Positions 1-12,000 of a stretch of 24,055 nucleotides of DNA are shown here, one piece after another. The position numbers and the translations under genes were made by a program. The notes beneath the pieces are model-generated. The model was not told the DNA's origin. It saw only the letters and a program-made list of their open reading frames with translations, and searched no databases. The number at the start of each line of letters is the position of its first letter. The stretch's first letter is position 1. The stretch is from a virus: the IMG/VR virus record IMGVR_UViG_3300020450_000090, positions 1 to 24,055 of that record; one strand, 5' to 3'.

Positions 1-3000
1 CAGTATATCATCCAGACTTCTACCATGCTCAGGACTCACAAACAAACTCACAGTCAAGACTTGCTGATGCATTCCGTCTAATCAGAAGAAACTCATCTGA
101 GATTAGAGACAAGGCACTTGCTCAGATTGCTGTTGATCATCCTAACTTCTACATTGATGGAGATAATCAGACTGATGAGGGATCAAGATACGCATCTGCA
201 TATCGTTTGATTCAAAAGAACAGAGATCAGATTGTTGACACTGCACTAGCAGAGACAACTGTATCACATCCTGATTACTTCTTTGTTGGAGATCAGCAAA
301 CAGATGCACGTTCAAGATATGCTGATGGTTATCGTTTAATTGTACAGAACAGAGTAGAGATTGTGAACACAGCATGGGCAAACATGCTAGTGTCATATCC
401 TAATCACGGACAGTACGAAGCAAAATGTAAACGTGACCTAGACATTTTTGTTGAGGCAATCGGTCTTGACTTATTTGTTGGTGGTAACAAATACTCCCGT
501 AAGTTCATTCAGGAATACTTTGAAGCTTCAGGTGCATGGATTTCTGGTGGATTACAAGGAGAGGAACAACAGAGTATTGAGGCATTTAATCAAGCAAGAG
601 ATCAGATGAAACTTGCGGTTGCTAACCAACTCTCTATTCAAGATCCTACAGTTACACCAGGTCCTGCACAGTATGGTGGAGGAGGTGGAGATATTCCTAA
701 TAATAATGCTGGTGCTTGTGACGATGTACAATCTGCTATCGTAACACTTACTGATATTGTTACAACACAGGTTGCAAACGGTAATCTTAATTCACTTCCT
801 ACAGAGACATCATACATCGCAGGTCCTGGCGAGGAGAAATGTCGTAGGGACATTGGTATCTTTGTTGATTCTCTTGCACTTGACTTATTCTGCAAGGGTA
901 ATGTTTACTCATACAGATTTGCAGCAGAGTTCTTCACAGATGCTACAACTCCTGAGTTCTCATTCAACTCAGGTGTATACAACACGAACTTCAACAAAGC
1001 TCGTGACATGATCAAGAAGGCAATCACTAACCAGTTGTACTTCAAAGATAATGGTACACAGGGAGCGATAGACAGAACAGCAGATAACGCACCTGGCTCA
1101 GCATATGGTCAGGTATCTAAGGACTTCACACCACATGGTGCAACTTATGATGCAACAACTGGTGAGATGGTTCTTGACATTGCTAATCATGGATTAAGTA
1201 ATGGTGATCGTGTTAAGATTGCAGATGATTCATTGACATTTACATGTTCAATGGATAACAACGCAACTAATCATGCATATCCTCGTAGCACAGACCCTGC
1301 ATCTGGACAGTATCTTGAGATCACTACATCTACAACAGACAGCATCACAGTTAATGTTGGTGCATCACCTATTGTAGAGTTTACGCCAACTACAGGAACA
1401 ACATATGATCCTAACACAGGATTAATGGTTCTTGAAATCGGTGCTCATAACTTGACTGCTGGTACAAATGTTAAGTTAAAAGAGGAATCATTAGTATTCA
1501 GTTGTGGATTTGGTGGTGCTACTGGTGCAGCTGCTGAGAAGGCATATCCTAGATCAAATGGTAATGACCCATTCTTCAATACTTCAATTGAAATTCAGTC
1601 AGTAACTGCTACAACAATTACACTCCAAGTATTAACAACAATTCCATCAACAAACACTGATCCACATACATTCGTGTCTGCTACTACTGGTGCGGTTGAG
1701 AGTGGTGGTAACTATGCACATACATTTGTAAGTGCTGCAACTGATGCAGTAAACTTTGGTGGTAACACTGAGAATGAATTGACTGATGCTCAACCATTCT
1801 TATGTTCTGATGTTCAAGCTGCTACTGATACATTGACAAGTATTGTTACCACAATTCTTTCTGATGGTAATCTTAGCTCAATGCCAATTGAGGTTAATTA
1901 CGGTACAGGCAGAGGACCTGGCGAAGTTAAGTGTGCTCGTGACTTAGGATACTTTATTGATGCTATCTCTGTTGACATGTATTGTGAAGGTAACAAGCAT
2001 ACTAGAGAATACACAGAGCAATATTTCACAAATGCAACTACACCATTGCCAAATGGACTAGAGGGAGAGGAGGCAGAGAGTATAACTGCATACAATACCG
2101 CCATCAACGAGATGAAGAGGGCGATTACTAACCAGTTATATTATAAAGATTTAACAGTTACAGAGGGTGGATCTACATTTGCTGGTTCACAAGGTGACGT
2201 AGGAACTCCTACTAACGTGACATATAATGCAACTACTGGTGTTCTTGTAACAACTATTGCTGGTCATGGTCTTGCTAACGGAGATCAAATTAAATTTGTA
2301 GAAAATTCATTGACATTATCATGTACAATGGATGGCAACACTTCTAATAAGACATATCCAAGACCATCTGATCCATCATTCAACACATGGTTGACTGTTG
2401 CAAATAAGACTGACGATACATTTGAGGTTAATGTAGGCACATCACCTATCGTAACATACACACCAACCACAGGAACAACATATGATCCTAATACAGGATT
2501 GATGGTTCTTGAGATTGGTAATCATAATTTGACTGCTGGCACAAGCATTAAGTTAGCACCTGAGTCATTGACATTTAGTTGTGGATTTGGCGGTGCTACA
2601 GGTGCAGCTGCAGAAAAATCATACCCTAGAGCAAATGGTAATGATCCATTCTATGATACTGCAATTAATATTGAGTCAGTAACTGCAACTACAATCACAC
2701 TACAGGTGTTGACAACAGTTCCTTCTACAAATACTGACCCACATACATTCGTTTCTGCCACTGCTGGAGCAGTTATTGCTGGTGGTGACTATGCTCATAC
2801 ATTTGTATCTGCAACTACAAACGCTGTTAAGAAACAGAACTCAGCAATCACAAGCAGAACAAGTTCAAGTGCATGTGCTGACGTACAATCTGCTATTGAT
2901 ACATTAGGAACTATCGTCACTGATGCAATCGCTAATGGTAACATCACAGGTGGCATTTGGAATCAACCAGTCAACGAAGGAACATTTATTGCTGGTGAGG

Positions 3001-6000
3001 CTAAGTGTCGTAGAGACCTTGGTATTGTTGTTGATGCTGTTGCACAGGATCTTTGGTTTGGTGGTAATGAATTTAGTATCTCTGCAACTAAGGAATACTT
3101 CCAAGGTAATCAACTACTTGCAAATGGTATTGATGCAACTCTAGAAGTTCAACCAGCAATCACTGCATTCAAACGTGCAGAAGATTTGATGCAACGTGCA
3201 TTGAACAACCAATACTATGACCGTGACCTTAACATTACATTAGATCAAACAGGAGATCCTCCTATTGTTGGAGATATTGAGTGTGATGCACATGATATCG
3301 TAACAAGAAATACAAAATTCATTGCTAAGGAAGCATATGAAAGGATGAAGTTGGCATATCCATCATACACACCATCCGCAGGAAACACAGCACAAGATTG
3401 TTTAGATGACATCTATGATGTATTGCGTGACGTAATGTGGGATGTGAAGTTTGGTGGTAACTACAAGACATATTCTATTGCTAAGGGTTACATTACTAAT
3501 GACTTCAATGGTAAGACATATCCACAGATCATTCAAGACGTAGAGAGAGATGAGGTAGCGAAGGTATTCCAAGAAGTTAAGAGTATTGCAATAGAAATCA
3601 TTAACAATAAAACAGTCACTGTATCAGCAGGAAATGATTTAACTCAGATCATTGACAATACAATCGTATACGACTGGGATGCTGATGAACTACTACCACA
3701 ATGTGGTTCAGCTGTCTCAGCTGTTGATTCATTGATGGACATCATCATACAGGCAATCGGAACTGATGCTGGTGTTGGTAATCTTGATGGTATACAGAGA
3801 ACAACACAAGACGGTCCTGATCCTGCATGGAATACTGCACTCAATATTATATCTAAGACTGCAACTTCTATTACAGTCAATGTTGGTGCCACATCATCAC
3901 AAGATCAAGATGACCATACATTTGTTGCTGCTGTGGCAGGTGCTGTTGTATCTGGTGGTAACTATGCCCATACATTTGTAAATGCCAATAATAATTCTGT
4001 TAGTGTTCTCAATGGTGGTCAACTAACACCTACTAACGCTACTTACAACGCTGTTAATGGTCAACTCATATTGTTCTTTGGATCGGCACATGGTGTAACT
4101 ATAAGTGATCAAATATCCATAACACCTAATTCATTAACATTCTCTTGTGAGATGGATGGTAATGCTACAACTAAGACATATCCTCGTGCTGGTCAAGATC
4201 CTGTTGCTGGTCAAAACATTCAAGTTGCTGCTGTAACTAATACTTCTATTACAATTAATGTTGGCACATCACCATTAGTTGATTGGAATGTATCTAATGC
4301 AGTTTATGATTATGCATCAGGTAATCTTGCATTAACCATAGGTAACCACAGTCTTGCAGTAGGGACTAGCATCAGATTGAAGGAAGAGTCACTCATCTTC
4401 ACATGTACTAAAGATCAGAATAAGACAACACACGCATATCCTAGATCTGCTGGTAAGTACAGACCTTCTGCATATCAGGAGGGTAATTGTTCTGACGTTT
4501 GTGCAACTGTCAACGCATTGATTGATATTCTTACAGTATCACTTAATGATGGTAATTTAGATGCTCTACCTCCACTAAGCAATGGTGAGTGGGATTGTGC
4601 TAATGTTCGTGGATCTATTGAGGTTCTTTATGATATTCTTTTAGATGCAATTACTGGTGGAACTCTTGCAGAGTTACCAGTATTGAATAAAGGTGACTTT
4701 ACAATTAACAACGAAGCATCCAAGTGTTTCCGTGATGTCACTTACATTGTTGATGCTATCGTCAATGACCTTAGACTTGGTGGTAATATCAATAGTATTC
4801 AGGCTGGTGAGGCATACTATGTTGGTAATAGTCTAGAATATATTGACGGGGAGAAGACAGAAACCTTAGATGCATGGGATTATGTCGGTCAGATAGCAAC
4901 TGCTGCTATGAGGAACTTTGACGTTCTTGGTTTTGATTGTTCTACAACAGCTGGTAGTGCTATTATTGATGTTAATGATACACGTGGTATCATTATTGGT
5001 ATGAGTGTTGTTGAATATGATAACTCTAGAGGTCAAACAGATCCTGCAAATCCAGCATTTGTTAATGGACTATTACAGGACAATGCAACTCCAATCTACA
5101 CAAACATTCCCGAAGGAACATTTGTTAAGAGAATCGTAAGTAACACACAGATTGAACTTGGTGTCAATGGTTCTAGATTGACTGAAGGTAATACAGTCAA
5201 CGCCTTACAAACAAGTAGTACGACTGATCTATACTTTGTATACAGCAATGGTATCTGGGCAGATACATTACCAAATACAGTAACTGTAGGACCTGAGAAT
5301 GAAGGACCTGATGTTATTCAAGATACATTAACCTCTCCATCATACAGAGAGTGTTCTGGAACTGCTGATGCTATAGAGACATTAGTAGGTAATATTACTA
5401 CTATTATCAACAGTGGTCTTGGCACAGTTGTTAGACAAGAACAGACAGTTAACACTGCACTTCTTGCATCTAGAGCTACAGTGTTTACCATTGATACTGG
5501 TGGTAACCCATCTGACCCACATAAATTTGAGACAGGAACTCCTGTCAGACTTGTAGCACGTCCTCGTTTTGATACTGTAACTGGTGATTATGTTGATGTT
5601 GATAAACGTCTTGTTAGATTACCAAATGGATTTGAACCTAATAGAATTTACTATGTGATTGCGCCAGGTAGAGTAACTCAACCAGAGAACTATGGTGGCA
5701 CTACATTCTTTGATGGTAATGACCAGACAAGATTGATGCTTGCAACATCCAAAGAGAACGCAGCTGCTGGTATCTACATCTACGCATCTGAGACAGATAG
5801 CATTGATGCTGATGTTGAGATAGATATGTATCAATTCATCCTAGATGAGCAATACGATCTACACAATTACAGAGCGACACTTAGCACTTCTATTGTTGCT
5901 GGTATTGAGACTGATGTTTCACACATCTTTGACAGACCATCTGCATCCCTATCGTCAAGTGAAGCTCAAAAAGTATTCATTAGAGCGATTGAGGGTGGAC

Positions 6001-9000
6001 AATTACCAATCGTTGGTAGTCAGTTTGCTAACAATTCTAATGTAGCTGTTACTGATCCTACTGATGCTAATGTTGGTAGAATCAATCCTAATATTGAATT
6101 CTTTGTAAGATATCAAAACAATAAAACATTTACCCTTCACCAATCTTATGCAAATGCAATCAGTGGTGCTGATCCAATCGTATTTGCATCTGGTCAGGCA
6201 GGATTAATCTTTGATGTCTTTGCTAACAAGCGTCGTGTTCCAATGAGGTTTGATCCTGGTTTCACTGATGCCACTACAACCACAGGTAAATGGTATATTG
6301 CTTGTAAGGATGAGGTTACAGGACAACCAGATAACATTAAGAAAGAAAATATCTTCTGGAGAATTTCTCAATCAGATTACAATGATAGACAAAGATCCAC
6401 TGACATGTGGTATCAACGTCTAGAGGATGATCGTGACAAGGATGATAGAACATACAAATTACGTATGGTCATTCCTAAGTATCTTGAAAATGCAAGAGAT
6501 CCTATCAATGGATTTGTTATTAAGACAAGAACTGATGACACACGTAAGTTAGTACCTCAGAAGATTCTACTTAAACCAGTTGTTGGCACAGTATATGGTG
6601 CTCGTTTTGAGAACCCAGTGCAGGCAGGTGAATTTATTGGTTTTACTGATGCAGATTTTGCTTCTAATAATCTTAATAGTGAGGCACAATATGATCCATT
6701 TAAGAAAGATTTGACAGGTGCTGCTATTGAATACAGAGCATTCGCAAGATTTAGTTCTGGTGTACAGGCAACTATTCAATGTGGTCGCTACGTAGAGGAT
6801 ATTCTTGATCCTTCCATCAAGTATCTTGAATTGACTGTTAATGACCATACTATTGATTCTAAGAATTTTCCTGGTTTAAGAAATGAGATCCTAACCACAG
6901 TTAAGATCACTGCTCCTCAGGGTGGTAATTTTGAAGTAAGTAAGACTGAGAATACAGCGAGTGCTATCAATGCTGTAAGCTTCTCTGGTAATTCCTCTGG
7001 TCTCGCGAATATTCATGCATACTTTACCACTGGTGGTGACCACTACATTATCATTAAGAATATTCGTGGTGGAACTCTAGAATACAGTGAGTTTGCCAAT
7101 ACCAGATTTACTCAGGGCACTGTCTTTGCTGACATGCTAGAGGATCAGGACATGGGCAAATCTCTACCTCTAAAAACACAAATCGCGAAAAAAAATCCGC
7201 AATTTTTCTACAAGCAAAACGGTGCGAACGTTTACACAATCACACCTGGCGATAGAATCCAAGATGACGCTGGTGTTGAATACTTTGTTGATAGTGTTGA
7301 GGATGCAGGAGTTATTGAGGATACATTCTACATCTTTGGATATGAAACATTACAACGTAGGATCTCAGGTCAGCAGGACGGTATTTACTATCTAACTGCA
7401 TTACGTGGTAATATTTCACCATTCCCAACTGGAGCAGGAATTACTAATAACTTCAAGAAGTTCAAATTCTCACAACCAGTTAGCAAACTATATCCTCTAA
7501 ACTTTAGAAATGATCCTCTCTGGTTCAAGAACTCTGGTACAACTCAAGCAGAAAAAGATTATTATGCTGGATTAATTGATCCTCCATCTACATTCTCTGC
7601 TGCTGACAACTATACACATGGTTTAGTTTACGTTAATGACTTCAAGAACTCTACGACCAGAGAGATGGTTGCAGACTTAACAGAGCAACCAGCGTTTATT
7701 CAAAATACTTATAGTGGTAATAATGAAATTAAGGCACAGGATGGTAATGCAACCTCTGGTTCTGAGGATCGTTTAATTCCTATTGCTGGTGATAGCACGG
7801 TTCTGTCTGATCAACGATATTATGTTGAACTTAGAAGACCATCTATTGCAAGAGCAGGAAACCACACATTTGAATACCTCGGTTTCGGACCTGGTAACTA
7901 CAGTACTGGTTTACCAGCTAGACAGGAAGTTGTACTCACACCAGATGAAGACTTCTATGCACAGTCCAAGAAACAGGATGGTGGTATTGTATTCTACACA
8001 GGTATCAACTCACAAGGTGACTTGTATATTGGTAACAGAAGAATCAATGCTATCACAGGTGAGGAAACATTCATTGATAGAGCAACACTTGCAGATGATG
8101 GAGACGAGGATGACACAATTGGAGGTTTAGTCACTACATTTGATACTCCTGTAACATTCAACCAGAATATTACAGTTGTTGGTGGTGATGGACAGTTAGT
8201 AAGTAACTTTGAATCTCCCGTAGTTATTGCAGTTCAAGATCAAGATTTAACACAATCACGTGATTCTCTTATTATTCGTTCTAATGTATCATCTGTAGAT
8301 CCAATCACACAACTGGAGCAAGATGAAGGATTAGATAGAACATCATTCTCTCCTCCAACAGAGGGTGATATCAGACTAAGCAAAAACAGAATTCGTTCTG
8401 CTATCTTCCAGTTCAATGCTAGAGGAAATGGTCAGAGTTATATGTTCCAGACACACACTGTGGCAGGTATTGCGTCTAACATTACACCTAACCAAACTCC
8501 ATTAATTGCTTCTGGTGGAACTAGAATTGCATCTGAACAATTCATTACATATGGTGGCGTATTACCTTCACCTGGCGATGTCATATTCAAGGGAACTGAG
8601 GTTGGTAAGAACGGATCTATTGCATGGATTCTTGCTAATTACTTCTCAAATATTGCTAATAACAGTATTGATAACATCGTCTTTGATGGATCTAATGTTG
8701 TTAAGATTGAATTTAGAGACTTTACCAGTGGTGCTGCACTCTCAGTTGGTACCGATATTGGAATTACCTCTACCTCTCAAATCAGATTTAAGAACTTCTA
8801 CTTTGATCCTAGACTGAATTTAACTTGGACTGTTTACGCTGCTAAACCTGGCGATCCATTTGATCCAACAAATAATTACGTTCACTTCCAAGTTATTGAT
8901 CAGATTCCACAATCAACACAGGCATGGGAATCAATCATTTCTGGAACTCCTATAGGAGCTGATCAACCTAGCATTGAATTCTCTAATGCTAACTTCAAGG

Positions 9001-12000
9001 AAGTTGGTGTCATAGGTGGTGAGGCATTAAGAACAGAGACAGAATCTATTGGTAATTACAAGTTAGGTATTAACACAATCGCAAGAGCACCACACAGTGC
9101 ATATACAAACGCATGGGTTGATAACCTAACAACTGATCCAAGAGCGAACTTAGATGTTGTTGGTACAGCATTCATCAGTGGTAGAGTTACAGGTGACTTC
9201 CTAGATCATACTAACTTTGCTGATCGTGATAAGACTGATGTTGATAACGCATTCTTGGTCGGTGGTGACAGTGATACTCCTAACGATGAGGCAGTATTAC
9301 GTGTTGCTACTACAAATAATGGTCGTGTTGGTATTAACGTTGATAACTCACAATTAGATAGAACATTCGTTGTTGATGGTACATCTAGATTTACAGATGA
9401 CGCTAGATTTGAGCATGATATTGAGGTTAATGGTGATGATGGTTCTCTTGCTGAGGTAAGAACCTCTCAAACAACTGGACAAGTTAACTTGTTCAATGAT
9501 AGTGGATTTGTTGGTGGTGATAACACTGGTGGTTTACACATTGGTGGTTATGCCAAGACTATTAGAATTGGTGATTACAACACCAGCTCTACTCAATGGA
9601 TTTACGTTGGTGATAAGTCTACAGGCGATCAGTTTGTATACATCGCTAACACTGCTAACCATGCAAACATCTTTATTGGTAATATTGACAGAGATGCTGC
9701 AATATCCAAGACAACAATTGGTGGTGCGTATAATCGTGTTGAGTCATTATCCTTTGTTGATTTTGAAGTCAAGAGAGCTAAGTTTGCAGGTGATGTAACA
9801 TTTGGTGCATTCAAGCAACTTGGTGGAGATAGAACGAATCCTGAGCAAGTTGTAACTTTATCAACAGAGGCAGGTATTGTTGATTTCTTCTCTGGTAACA
9901 CTCAAACAATTGATTTTGCTATAAACGCTTCTGAGATTAATATCGCTGGTCAAGGTGGTACGACTACAATTAGGAACAGTCTTGAGATTGATGGTGAGAC
10001 AACATTCAACAGTAGTGTTAAACTCTGTGGTGGTACATCATCATTCTCCTTTGTAGGTGTTGGAGGATCTCTAGGAACAACACCAATCGCTCATGCGTCT
10101 GGTGTTCTAGGACCTGCTTCATTTAATCAGAATGTTGACATTGTTAACGTCTTACAGGTTGTATCCTCTGATCCTAACTTCAATAGAATTGACACAGCTG
10201 GTTCTGCAACTTGGGGTGACGCAACATTCCAAGACATCAAGACTGGTGCAGGTCCTGAAGGAGCTGACCTACCAGCACTAACTGGTAAGCAATATTACTT
10301 ACCACTATTGAACAATCCTGGCACATACTTTGCTGAAGGTGATTATATTTTACTTGATGCCACTGTTGATGCAGGAACTGGCACTAGACCTGAGATTGTT
10401 CGTGTTGCAGTTGGTGGTTTAGCAGGTGCAGAGAGTGCTCCATACTACTTAACTGTTGAGAGAGAACCACTTGGTTCATTTGCACCTCAGATTGATAATC
10501 ATCCAGAGGAACCAGGTAATAGAACTCCTGTTTATAAGTGTAATATCGCGTTTGATGCAACATGGATTGAGCAAGCGATTGATGCACTTAGAGATGCAAC
10601 TAATGAAGAAAATGTTTATCTTTCAACCTTTGGTGGTACATTACGAGTCGGTGTTGATTATGTAATTGTTTCTCGTGAAGATACTAACAATGATGGAGAC
10701 TTTAATCAGGGTGAGGCATTTAAGCTTGCTACACCGTTAGCAATTGTTAATAAGAAGTTTGAGATTACCAATGGTTGTCCTAACGGTGATACTCTCTTCT
10801 CTGTTGACAGTGTAACTGGTGATACAATTATTGGTAATGATGGTGTTGACGGTGAAAACGGAAAACTAATTGTTAATGGTTCCTTTGAATTCAAGGGTGG
10901 ATGTAAGACATCATCACCCCAAGAGTTTACAGGAAATATACAAGCAACACTCAATACAATTAATGCAGTTTCCTCAGTTGAGGGACTTGAGGTTGGTGAT
11001 TATGTTGAACTTACTGGTAACGGTGGCACAGTCACACTTGATCAAAACAGATTCCCAGAAGATTCTGGAACCGTAAGACTGACTGATCCTCAGATTGTTA
11101 GTATCGTTGGTAGCACAGTTACACTTAACGTTCCATTTACAGGATCAGGTAGTGCAACTGGTGCAACATTAGTTGCTACAAAGGATGAGAAATTTAGAAT
11201 TACCGATAGAGTTCGCGACATCTTCACTATTGATGGATGTTCTGGCGATACTGTAATTGGTAATCCAAGTGGTACTGTATTAGCAAATAGATCTCAATAT
11301 GGAACTTCTGTTGCTTCACATGCTGTTGGAACTACAGTATTAACAGCTCTAAAAGATCCTAAGGTAGACAATGGTATAGCTACCACATTTGTCAATACTG
11401 TTACAACTATTGGTACAGGTGATACAACACTTCCTGTTGATGATATCTCCAATTTTGAAAATGGTGATTTCATCTTTGTTGGATTTGGATCTGGTGGAAA
11501 CGAAGAGATCATGCAAATCAATGGAACTCCTCAAGCGAGTGGAGTTGCACCATCTGGTAACTTACCAGTTGCTCGTGTTGGATCTCTATCAAATGTTGGT
11601 GGTACAGCAACAACACATACTGATGGTGAGTCTGTATTCAGAATTCTATTCAGAGAAAATACCGTTCTAACGAATAGCATTGCAGGATCTGGATCTAACT
11701 CTGTTGAAATTGGATTAGAAAATAGTGATGTTGTTCCATTCTTCCTTGACCGTGAATATTGGTTACTAATTGAGAATGAAATATTCCTCGTAACCAGTAG
11801 CATCACTAATGACGGTGGCACTATCTTAGTTAAGAAAGATTATCATCATGGTCGTTTGACAGTATTTGATGACGTTAAGTTTATCGGTTCCAATTTTGAA
11901 ATTACTGGTACAGATAACAATGTACCTATCCTTAAATTACTCAACAACGAGGAACATCACTTTGAGGGTGGAGCACTTGACATTAACGCTACTACTGATA

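Noticed and set aside
9-395. CRISPR-like array
   Set aside because: The 129-base spacing is a coding repeat in frame with a structural protein. There are no short identical repeats separated by unique spacers.
638-895. Other reverse-strand frames and + strand frames nested in the giant gene
   Set aside because: They are short, lie fully inside well-supported coding sequence, lack recognisable domains, and change with the repeat modules.
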